From Owenia fusiformis (Eukaryota > Annelida > Polychaeta > Sabellida > Oweniidae), in NCBI GenBank assembly GCA_903813345.2, contig CAIIXF020000011.1, positions 1,264,571 through 1,328,570 on the forward strand: a DNA stretch of 64,000 nt, written 5' to 3'. A program made the position numbers and the translations under genes. Shown here piece after piece: positions 10,311 to 22,900 of the stretch (position 1 is the first letter of the stretch; the number at the start of each line of letters is the position of its first letter). The notes beneath the pieces are model-generated. The model was not told the origin of the DNA and did no database searches. It was given only the letters and a program-made list of their open reading frames with translations.

Positions 10311-13300
10311 TCACTCCGGTGGAACACTGAGCTGTGCCTTGTATGCACATACTACCAGTTTAGCCTGTAAAGTAAAACATATGAAATTGTAAAATGATTA
10401 GACAAGGCATTAACATACAAAATGTCACCAACTGTCATTTGTGCCAGATGCCGAATGCCAAACATAATCCACAAAAAGTTGGAGAGCATAATAACATGCC
10501 ACCACTTTCGGAGTTGACATAAAATTTAAATATGAATACAAAGCGATCTAGGCAATGATCTCTCCAGTATTGAAACTAATTGAGGCTGCACCTAATTCAA
10601 ATTTTGGGTAGCTCCAATTGAAAATTAGTAGACATTAGGTGTCATTGAAGTTCTTACAATTATGAATGTTTATTTCTGTGAAGTCTCAATAGATGGCCTG
10701 AATAATCAGTATTTGTTTACTACAAGTGACATCTATAAATGGAGACAAAAACATTTATACTTTACTTGACACATGTCTATACCGACCTTTGAGGTTGGTG
10801 CTCCGACTGTGTTAATGATAAGTTCATTCATTCCATTGTGTAGAGGACAACAAGATGTCACAAAGTTAGACTCCTGAAATAAAAGATGCATAATTTTAAT
10901 TTTAAGTGATCTAAATGGAAAAATATACAATGCGATAAACTAATGGAGCTTTGTTGATGTTTATCATGCAATTTGTACTTAAACCACTTGAATCCCAGGT
11001 TCTAAAATTGGTTGAAACTAGAGAATTTTTCATTTTTGCCAGCTTTCGACATTTTACTTAAGGTACAGGTGATACTCATTTTAGTAAAATTAGATGGCAG
11101 CGATCATTTCTACACATTTACAAACAATTTTTGTGAAAATTGCTCAAATAAGATCAAATTTAGTGAACATTTTTGTGACGGATTATCTCGTCACTTTGGA
11201 TTTCAAGGTCATTTCTGAGGTGACAAGAAATCTCGTCACTTTTGGTAGTCAAGAGTTTAAATACTCAACCACTTCATTACTTCTTTATTTACTGCAACTA
11301 ATCAATAAAGAATGAATTATAAATGGTACTAGACTAGACAGAATGCAATAAATAATTCATCACTTTGTGTAAAATAAAATTTGATATAAAACCACTGAAC
11401 AAAGTCAATCGATAGTATACACATAATGAATATTCAGTCAGCATTAAAAAACTACAATAAATAAGGGCAGACTCTTGCTTTGCATTATGTCATAATCACC
11501 TTAAGTGTACCCTTAAAAGTGCATCATTAATGGTACACCCTTGAAAGAACCATTAAAAATACAATTAAAAGTACACCCTCATGTGTGCACATTTAAAATT
11601 ACACCATTAAAGTTTTGAATAGGATTTACAAAGGAGCTGTAGTGAACTCAATCTCAGTTATGCACACATTCGGCAGAATCAGAACGAGTGAAGCATCTTT
11701 CCCCCAAAAATTGGTTTAATTTTAAAATAGTTTTGCCCACATCATTCTTTGTCATTGACTTTTTTCAGAATATTGTTTTTTATTCCATAGTTAGCATGAT
11801 ATTCATAGGATAACATGTGAAAACAAGGCATTAACATGACAAAATGTCACCACCTAAAGGTCAATTTGAAGCAAGTTGAAAACAGACCTTTTTGACCTTT
11901 TTTGACCTTGAGAAGGTCATTAAAGGTGAAATGTCAAATCTAGAGTCAGATTTGAATTTCTGAGAACATGTAGATGATTTTGAAAAAAAAAATTAGTCAA
12001 TTTGAAGCAAGTTGAAAAAAGACCTTTTTGACCTTGAGAAGGTCATTGAAGGTAAAATGTCAAATCTAAAGTCATATTTGAATTTCTGAGAACATGTAGA
12101 TGATTTTGAAAAAAAAATTTAGTCAATTTGAAGCAAGATGAAAAAATACCTTTTTGACCTTTTTTGACATTGAGAAGGTCATTGAAGGTCAAATGTCAAA
12201 TCTAAAGTCAGATTTGAATTTCTGAGAACATGTAGATGATTTTGAAAAAAAATTTTAGTCAATTTGAAGCAAGTTGAAAAAAGACCTTTTAGACCTTTTT
12301 TGACTTTGAGAAGGTCATTGAAGGTCAAATGTCAAATCTTAAGTCAAATCTAAAGTCAGATTTGAATTTCTGAGAACACGTAGATGATTTTGAAAAAAAA
12401 ATTTAGTCAATTTGAAGCAAGTTGAAAACAGACCTTTTTGACCTTTTTTGACCTTGAGAAGGTCATTGAAGGTCAAATGTCAAATCTTAAGTCAAATCTT
12501 AAGTCAGATTTGAATTTCTGAGAACACGTAGATGATTTTGAAAAAAAAATTTAGTCAATTTGAAGCAAGTTGAAAACAGACCTTTTTGACCTTTTTTGAC
12601 CTTGAGAAGGTCATTGAAGGTCAAATGTCAAATCTAAAGTCAGATTTGAAGGTCAAATGTCAAATCTAAAGTCAAATCTAAAGTCAGATTTGAATTTCTG
12701 AGAACATGTAGATGATTTTGAAAAAAATTTAGTCAATGTGAAGCAAGTTGAAAAAAGACCTTTTTGACCTTGAGAAGGTCATTGAAGGTCAAATGTCAAA
12801 TCTAAAGTCAGATTTGAACTTCTGAGAACATGTAGATGATTTTGAAAAAAAAATTTAGTCAATTTGAAGCAAGATGAAAAAATACCTTTTTGACCTTTTT
12901 TGACATTGAGAAGGTCATTGAAGGTCAAATGTCAAATCTAAAGTCAGATTTGAATTTCTGAGAACATGTAGATGATTTTGAAAAAAAAATTTAGTCAATT
13001 TGAAGCAAGTTGAAAAAAGACCTTTTAGACCTTTTTTGACTTTGAGAAGGTCATTGAAGGTCGAATGTCAAATCTTAAGTCAAATCTAAAGTCAGATTTG
13101 AATTTCTGAGAACACGTAGATGATTTTGAAAAAAAAATTTAGTCAATTTGAAGCAAGTTGAAAACAGACCTTTTTGACCTTTTTTGACCTTGAGAAGGTC
13201 ATTGAAGGTCAAATGTCAAATCTTAAGTCAAATCTTAAGTCAGATTTGAATTTCTGAGAACACGTAGATGATTTTGAAAAAAAAATTTAGTCAATTTGAA

Positions 13301-16300
13301 GCAAGTTGAAAACAGACCTTTTTGACCTTTTTTGACCTTGAGAAGGTCATTGAAGGTCAAATGTCAAATCTAAAGTCAGATTTGAAGGTCAAATGTCAAA
13401 TCTAAAGTCAAATCTAAAGTCAGATTTGAATTTCTGAGAACATGTAGATGATTTTGAAAAAAATTTAGTCAATGTGAAGCAAGTTGAAAAAAGACCTTTT
13501 TGACCTTGAGAAGGTCATTGAAGGTCAAATGTCAAATCTAAAGTCAGATTTGAACTTCTGAGAACATGTAGATGATTTAGAAAAAAATTGAAGTCAGTCT
13601 AAACAGTATTTGTAAAGTTATAGGAAGTTGTAAGAAATTGTTACAGACGCCGGACGCCGGACGCCGGACGCCAACCTCCAACCACCAACCACCAACCGCC
13701 GTCACAAAAAAAACGGAGACCATAACAATATGTCACCACTTTTGGTGGTGACATAATAAAAACGGTATTTTTGTAATCAGTGGTAAAATATGATATTTTT
13801 GACAAATTTTCACTTAACCATAGCATACGGTTTTTTAACCATGACATACGGAGCCGTATGCGATGGTTTATGGATTTTTGCTACTTCAGACTCAAAACGA
13901 GGCTAAGTGTCAACATCGCCGGATCGTTTGGAAAATTCGAATTAAATCACTTAATTTCCGACGATTCTGATGATGACTTGAACTATGGAATTAAAAGAAC
14001 ATCCTATGATTTACTCGTGATATGATTTTAATCCACTCATGGATATTGATATCTGCACTCTCTCGCTACACTCGCTCGTGCAGATATCATATCCATTTGT
14101 GGATAAAAATCATATCACTCATAAATCATAGGATATCCTCTATATATTAACATATCATATTAAATCATTGGGTAGATTAAAATAATGTTCTGAAAAAATC
14201 ATAGGATATTCTTATTATCCTTCAATAAGTGAACTAAATGAAAAAAAGTTTACTCATTGGAAATAAATTGTTAGAAATCAATATCCTCCCTGATTGGTTT
14301 TCTGGAGTACATTGAGCATGGAGTATATCAATATCCACCAGTTATTCATTTTGCCTATAGATATCAAATTTATTTTTTAATCTTATTATGCACACTAAGT
14401 GTAGGATAATGTAAAATATTTGATGGTAGAGGCAGGATTCTTATATCAAAGTAACATTTTATATGTCATTTGAATAGAATGAAACCCTGTTTTCTGTACT
14501 TTTCATACTATTTTTCAGTTTTTGAAAATTGTATGTTGGATGGATGGATGAACGTTTGGCCCTAAAAGGGCATCAGTACTAATAAAATCCTATTATACGT
14601 ATGATATACCCTTAAACAGGTTTTACTGCTCACATTGAGAGTGATCCTTAAAATAAATTAATGCATGAAATTGATCATCATGTAACTTCTAAATGTTTAA
14701 AGTATATATTCTTCTGAGAGACATGATACAATATAACAATACATAACATATATTGATCCATCAGTTCAATGAGTGTTATAAACTGAATAATAGATCAATT
14801 TTCCTATCATCAGACCAACTATGAATCTAATCAACAGCCACTTTTACAAAAATTTACAATTGCAGAAAATGCAAATATGCATAAAATTGATATTGGAATT
14901 CCTATCACAGATCATTTGCATTGATATCAGTTCAAAATAGGGACAACTTTAACCCGATTTATTGAAAGGAAAGGAGGTGAAGGGTAAAATTACAGTAGGT
15001 TTTAAAAGTATACACCCATTTTTAAATATTACTAGTATAATAATTACTAGCATTAATTTTTCAATTTCTTGAGGAAAGAGGATCATTATAAATATAAATG
15101 AATTAAATTTTGTGGAAACATTGCAATACACATCTGGTCCCTTAACATATTTTGATATGGTCCCTTAATATAAACCTACCTCAGTCAAAGGTGGCTGCTT
15201 GACGTCATTCAGTACAACGCTGGAAACAGCGCAAGGTCCGTAGAATCTACACTTCACCTCTTTAGCATTGATCCTCGCATGAGCAATAAAGAGTAGCATT
15301 CCAATACCTGTTCGAAAAAGACAAGTGTAACGATTAGATTTGTGATAATGAAATCATCAAAGCTTAATCCATTATCAATAATTATGACACTTTGACAGGA
15401 CATTGACACTCATAAAATTGACATTTGACATCTAAAATTGATCTTCATGTTAGTAATGAGAGATGGTGTCAAAATTATCTACAGTTAGTTTCATAAGGTG
15501 TAATAGGAGTACATAGTCTTGATTTTTTCAAATATTCAAGAGAAAGACAAAGCCCAAATTTTGATAGATATTGGGAGAAGGGAAGGTGTCAAATCATAAT
15601 GAGATTTCATTTTTTTCATGATTGTTGTCAATTGGACACCACCCCTCAATCTAGCATCCAGGGAATGTGAAGGGGTCACATCAATAAATGATTTTATGAA
15701 AAGTAATGAATGTCAAAGCAAATGCATGCAGTAAAAGCATGATGTATTGAGAAAATACATGTAAGATACTGAAATCTAAAAATATGAGGAGGTCACATGA
15801 ATAAACGATTTTATGAAAAATTATATAAGTCAATGCAAATGCATGCAGTACTAAGCACGATGTATTGAGAAAATACATGTAAGATACTGAAATCTTAAAA
15901 ATGCTTGACTAAGCTCTAAAATATGATAGGAAATGATAAGATTTTGTAAAATAAGCAAGAGGAGAACAGGATCCAAATAACAAAAACAAGAAAAGACTGG
16001 AAAAATCTACTGTATTCTAAACAACTATAAGGTAAGATATATTTTGGTAATATAAGCAGGGAAGTAGCCAGGGTTTATAGGTGAGTCAAATTTTTAAAAG
16101 GAGAGGAAAAAGGATAGGTGAGGCAAATTGAAAATAGGTAAGGTAAAGCAGTAATATGTGCTCCTATTAAAGAGAATATAGTATGCCGACTGAAAATGTT
16201 GCATTTGCTTTGCTGTTTTTTCTAATAGTGAAGCCAACATATTTTTCATCATATAAACGGCAATGAAGTCTTTTAACATAAGCTGAACATAATGTACAGG

Positions 16301-16958
16301 GTGATCCCGAAGCAACGTCAAAGGTGTTGCCATTTCTACACTATTTGACTGATCATCTTGAAATTCTGGATCACCCTGTATCAATCAAATAATTATTTCC
16401 CAGAGGAATACAGAAACATAAAAGCTAATACATCAAAAGGTAATATAGACAAAGATATGAAATTTTAGCTGCATGAAACGCGATAAGATATTTGGTAAGT
16501 TGTTTTTAATTTCCCAGGGGGTAAAAATAATCATTTTTCTACATTGAACCTAAAATAGGTTCTAATTACCCAAAGTAATCCATCACGGGAATCCTCGGGT
16601 GTTTTAAATACAGTAAATACAACAGACACTTTCACCTATTTTTAATCATAAAATGAACGTAAGATGATTGTTAACATATAAAGGTGAACATGAACTTATG
16701 AACATAAACTTAAAGAGAGTTTAGATTAACAAAGTTTATCCCTAGGGAAATAAACATATCTCTCACGTGATAATCTTGAGATTTAAGAATTCTTATATAA
16801 ACTAACCTGGAACCGTAGGCTGTAACTCATGTTTGAATCTCACTGTACATTTAGTGCCATCACTTAGACTAAAGCACTGAATAGGAAACAATTCGTGCAT
16901 AATCTTGGCTGTGTTGTTTAGGGTAACATTCACAGCTTCTTCAAAGGTCAGAATCAAC
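10311..16958 (-). CDS. MPHOSPH8: MPP8 homologue exons 11-14: C-terminal domain
   Basis: Exons 16807-16958 (LILTFEEAVNVTLNNTAKIM...), 15180-15307 (IGMLLFIAHARINAKEVKCR, then FYGPCAVSSVVLND), 10766-10873 (ESNFVTSCCPLHNGMNELII) and 10311-10364 (AKLVVCAYKAQLSVPPE, stop). In exon 13 a second donor lies earlier, after APTSK (GTCGGT), giving APTSK-AKLVVCAY and 7 fewer residues; the GTAAAG donor used in the model is the stronger one, but the shorter protein reads more smoothly. In human MPP8 the C-terminal region contacts TASOR; here that is inference. Confidence 0.8.
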
Positions 16959-19900
16959 CTGCAAAAATGATATACATTTAGTGCCATCACTTAAACTAAA
17001 GCACTGAATAGGAAACAATTCGTGCATAATCTTGGCTGTGTTGTTTAGGGTAACATTCACAGCTTCTTCAAAGGTCAGAATCAACCTGCAAAAATGACAT
17101 ACATTTAGTGCCATCACTTAGACTAAAGCACTGAATAGGAAACAATTCGTGCATAATCTTGGCCGTGTTGTTTAGCGTAACATTCACAGCCACTTCAAAG
17201 GTCAGAATCAACCTGCAAAAATGACATACATTTAGTGCCATCACTTAAACTAAAGCACTGAATAGGAAACAATTCGTGCATAATCTTGGCTGTGTTGTTT
17301 AGGGTAACATTCACAGCTTCTTCAAAGGTCAGAATCAACCTGCAAAAATAACATACATTTAGTGCCATCAGTTAGACTAAAGCACTGAATAGGAAACAAT
17401 TGTGCATAATCTTGGCCGTGTTGTTTAGTGTAACATTCACAGCCTCTTCAAAGGTCAGAATCAACCTGCAAAAATGACATACATTTAGTGCCATCACTTA
17501 GACTAAAGCACTGAATAGGAAACAATTCGTGCATAATCTTGGCTGTGTTGTTTAGTGTAACATTCACAGCCTCTTCAAAGGTCAGAATCAACCTGCAAAA
17601 ATGACATACATTTAGTGCCATCACTTAGACTAAAGCACTGAATAGGAAACAATTCATGCATAATCTTGGCCGTGTTGTTTAGTGTAACATTCACAGCTTC
17701 TTCAAAGGTCAGAATCAACCTGCAAAAATGACATACATTTAGTGCCATCACTCAAACTAAAGCACTGAATAGGAAACAATTCATGCATAATCTTGGCGGT
17801 GTTGTTTAGCGTAACATTCACAGCTTCTTCAAAGGTCAGAATCAACCTGCAAAAATGACATACATTTAGTGCCGTCACTTAGACTAAAGCACTGAATAGG
17901 AAACAATTCATGCATAATCTTGGCCGTGTTGTTTAGTGTAACATTCACGGCTTCTTCAAAGGTCAGAATCAACCTGCAAAAATGACATACATTTAGTGCC
18001 GTCACTTAGACTAAAGCACTGAATAGGAAACAATTCATGCATAATCTTGGCCGTGTTGTTTAGCGTAACATTCACAGCCACTTCAAAGGTCAGAATCAAC
18101 CTGCAAAAATGACATACATTTAGTGCCGTCACTTAGACTAAAGCACTGAATAGGAAACAATTCATGCATAATCTTGGCCGTGTTGTTTAGCGTAACATTC
18201 ACAGCCACTTCAAAGGTCAGAATCAACCTGCAAAAATGACATACATTTAGTGCCGTCACTTAGACTAAAGCACTGAATAGGAAACAATTCATGCATAATC
18301 TTGGCCGTGTTGTTTAGTGTAACATTCACATCTTCTTCAAAGGTCAGAATCAACCTAAAAAAATACATATTCATGAGGATGGTTAAACAACAAACTTCCT
18401 TTTGAGTTCGCAATAAATCAAACTTGAAGGATTATAAAATATTACCTTATTCATAAATGATAAAATTACACAGGAATTCTCATAATGTGTCTTAACCTTA
18501 AGGCTGTTAACTAGGGGTGAGACGAGTCAAAAAAATCCGATTCGAGTCGAATCCAATTCGAGTCAGAAAATGATGATTCGAGTTTCGAATCCGTTTCGAG
18601 TCGCGCGAAGTGCGAACAACATCGCTTTTGACCGTTCGTATTTTTAATGCGTCAATGGTGGAAAGCCGGAAATATAAACAAACACAATTCGTCGTAAGTT
18701 TATTCTGATTTTATTACATATATTCTTTCATTTATGTGTACATACAATATAATAATTTAATACAAGCATATCCAAGTCATTGAAACTTATATATTCAACG
18801 CAATATCGAGTAAAAACATGCATATTGACAGTATTTTTCTGAATTTTTTTCTTTTTTCGAATTTTTTTCTCAACTCGAAAATGATTCGATTCATCAACTT
18901 CGACTCGATTCGACTCGAAGCCCCAAACCCGTGAGTCCTCGACTCATCGGGTTGTCGTCTCACCCCTACTGTTAACTTATCAAAAATGTCAATCTGATAT
19001 TTGACCAAGGACATCAATGTAGGTTCAAATCAATCAATGGCTAGAGGTTTAATTAAATAAAATTGTCTCGGGAACAAATATTTCGATTTCAAGAATAGAT
19101 CTAAACTCTAACTGAACTCAACCTGAGGCACGTATATCAATTGCTACGCCCAAGGACTTACACTGATAAATGACAATTCAAGGATTTTCATCAATAAATC
19201 AAGGGAGAATTTCCCCCCCCATCTGGGTTTAATAAAATAAGATGAAATTGCCTCAAGTTTTTGACATTGTGAACATTGTGTATTTCTATTTCAAGAATAG
19301 ATCTCAACTCTTATTGAACACAAAACCTGAGGGGCCAAGATCAATTGCTATTTTTGTACCAGCTGGGAATTAACTTCATTCTGATACTCATAACATCTTT
19401 CTGTTTCACCAGTGCAGTAACATGCTCTGATATTATGAGGCATATTCTGAACTCATCAGATGGGAAGAGTTAAACTGTCAATAAGTGTTATGGCTATCAT
19501 GTATCTATTGCCCATCGTATCCATTCATTATATAACAGACAATTTTATTCCATAATACTACTGTTTTCCCAGGGAAATAATGAAGGAATCATATTGAATC
19601 CTGTTACCGCTGGGAAAAAATCGTATTGGAGCTTATTAACTTTTTTTTGCTTTCCCGGTTAGTTTATTATTTTTTTTTCAAATTATGGAATAAATAGGTT
19701 ATTTCTAAATAATAGGTTAATAATAGGTTATTTCTAAATAACCTTTACGTATTCTATTGTCATTGCCATCACAGGCACATATGATATGATATCTACAAGT
19801 TTTATTAATTCCAATTAGATGAAATATAAGCCAGTATTCTCCCCAGGATTTTTTCTGTGGAGAATTTTGTTATTTTTTAGTGCAACATTTTAGCAATTGT

Positions 19901-22900
19901 TTGATTGCATTGGGGAGCAATTTGGTTTTATAAATACATGGAGGTGCTGCGCCTCAGTGATTTCAATGTGGGGAGAGTACTGTGAGCTAACGATGAAAGA
20001 TCTCAAAAATCCTTCAAATCTTAACTGTCTTGGATTACCAAATCTAACCTATAATACCATGGCATCTAAAGCATCGGTGTAAGCGCCCGGTACGCCTGGT
20101 ACGTACAGGCGTACCAGATGGTTGCAAATACACTCCAAATACAACCAAATTTCAAATTTTCTCACCCCAGACCCCCCCCTGAATGCTTGTTTTCGTTTCA
20201 CTCAACTAGTATTCCCATGGTGGCATACTTCTCATAAAAATAGCACTACGCCCATGTAAAGGCTGAGAAGAAATGAGATGTGAAGGTTTTTCATGATGGG
20301 AATTATTAAGTTCTTTGTGGGGATTTTTTCAAATTGCTTTGCATCAACTACCTTTGAATATACAAATAAAATACAACTCAAAAGTCTTAAGCCTCTGTCA
20401 CATTTGCTCTATGACAGGCATACAGCGGCCACGGTTTTACAGAATCAATATAGAAAAATCTACATCATACTGCATATCGCTATATTTTGTGTTGCATAGT
20501 TCTCTTGATATAAATCACATTTGCTCTATGACAGGCGTACAGCGGCTATAGCTTCACAAAATTGATATAGAAAATCTACATCGTACTGCTTATTCCTATA
20601 TTTTATGCTGCATATTTCTGTCAATTTTGGGAAGCTACGGCCGCCGTAGTTGCTATTAATCAAATAAAACTGAGGCATAACTCGTGTACAGTTGATAGTT
20701 ATACTATGGTACAATCAAGGGCAAGCACAATATCTGGAATTTCCTCATACTAGTTTCTTGAAGCTTTGAAAAGGCTGGAAACTTACTTTTGCTTGTGTAC
20801 CTCGATCAGATTCTGTATGCTTGCCTGGTGCATCATTTGAGCGAACTTCAGTGCCGTGTGCTCACCCACATGTGTGGTAAGGGCAAAGTTGGCACCTTCA
20901 TTGAGCAAGACACGCACCACAGCCTTGTGGTTCTTTTTAACAGCCTGGAAATATCATAATAAAATCTAGTTAATGAAAACACAAAATGAAATCCTGTACT
21001 AATAAGGGCTGACGTGAAAAGTCAGTCCATCCCAGTGGGGATTGAACCCACGACCCCTCGCTAAATAGATGTTAAACCAAAAATGAAAAAGAGAATCTGA
21101 AAAGGTGTCTATAAAAATGTTGTGCCTCTTTAAATAGCATGGCAAAATTCAATAAATAATGCAAATTGATAGGGATGTCTTGTCTCTTTCTTTTGATTGA
21201 AATGCATATTTTAATTTTTTATTTTTGGAACACCATGTACACAACAGATGACTGGAGAATCATGTACCTTTATAAGAGCAGTCTCCCCTGATGACTGCTG
21301 GAAGTTCATGTTAGCACCCATCTCAATAAGTATTGCTACAGTACACAAATGACCCTGAAAAGAAACATGTACACATAGTTCAATATACTTAAACATATAG
21401 TATTCTACAATTAACTTAAAATGAATTGGTCGCCAATAGAAATCTGTCAGTCTTAATGACAAAGTCGAGTCAATGTTAGCCGCATTGAAAAAATCAAGGC
21501 ACGGAACAACATCTACACATTGGATATTGCAGGCAATTCAGGTACCATCAAGACATAGGGGGCACAGTTATGTATTATGGCTTTCATATTAAATGCTTAA
21601 AGCTATCAACACTGCTCTGTTTACCTGCTCAGCTGCATGTATTAAAGCTGTACTGCCATTCTTTTGTCTTGCATTAATTTCAGCACCATGTAATAAGATT
21701 AACTCCAGTATGTCATCAAAGCCTGAAAGATATACATATTCTGTACAATATTCACTTTACTATACCTTGCATTTGGTATTTATAAGCAACCCATATGGCT
21801 TATCAGTAATGATTATGTTATTTGTTTTTATGTGTCTGTTGCTTATGAATGGTTTATTGGATGACTGTTAGATGTTAATAAAGTACTTTCAAAAATATAC
21901 TAAACAATACAATTAGATAAACAGAATTTATCTTATGCATTTCTAGGGGTTATGTATAGTTGAGTGATAATTATTTTAATATGAGAAAATGGGATTACAG
22001 AAAAATGCAATACATAGTTTGTGCTCAGGTGGTGAGTGTTTTCGTTCAATCAAATTCCTGAATCTTTGTACCCATAATACCTCGTACTCGGGTCTAATTA
22101 CCCACAATGCCTGGTCCTTGGGTCTAATTACCCATAATGCCTCGGCATAAGCAGACATACCTTTGATCTTTGAGTCAAATTACCCATAATGCCTCGGCAT
22201 ACAATACCTTGGCTTGGGTCAAATTACCCATAATGCCTTGACGTTAGCAGACATACCTTTGATCTTTGAGTCAAATTACCCATAATGCCTCGGCATACAA
22301 TACCTTGGCTTGGGTCAAATTACCCATAATACCTTGACGTTAGCAGACATACCTTTAATCCTTGAATCAAATTACCCATAATGCCTGAGCATAAACAGAC
22401 AATACCTTGGCTTGAGTCAAATTAGCCATAATGCCTCAGAGTAAGCACACGTAACTTCATCCCTCGTGAAAATATCCCCTCGAACAAACAATGGGATAAT
22501 TACCCATAATGCTTCAGTTTAAGCAGACGTACCTTGTTGAGCTGCTATCATGACAAGAGTCATTCCAGTTGAGTCAGGGTGGTTGAGATCATAAGTTTTC
22601 TTGCTATGTAGGGCTTTCCTTATGGAATCATAGTCACCTTTCTTTACGGCCATCTTGAATTCTTGTTGAGTGATTTCAACAGGAGTTATCTTGGACATCA
22701 AACTTGCTTCCTAAATATTGCAAAATATAAGAACTTTATATATGATCTACAGCTCTTGCAATGGTATGGATAACCTATACTAGTAAAGTCTATTGTTAAA
22801 ACAGTATATTTACTCGAACATTTCATTAAGGCATGCTTTACAATAACAATTCAAGAAACAACAAATTCAAATTTAGTCAAGTTGATAACTGCTTATATTA

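Noticed and set aside
16094-16384. 96-codon minus-strand open frame
   Set aside because: It runs through the 86-bp MITE and intron sequence; no domain.
16847-18356. A CRISPR-like array of regular repeats
   Set aside because: Units are 127-bp direct tandem copies without unique spacers, derived from an exon of the surrounding animal gene.
18787-19017. Small protein-coding gene on the minus strand
   Set aside because: Most of the frame lies inside the hAT-like element and reflects its repeated GATTCGA motifs.
22068-22532. ZNF143/THAP-type binding-site array (CCCATAATGC)
   Set aside because: The resemblance to the vertebrate motif is partial, and the repetition is explained by minisatellite growth.
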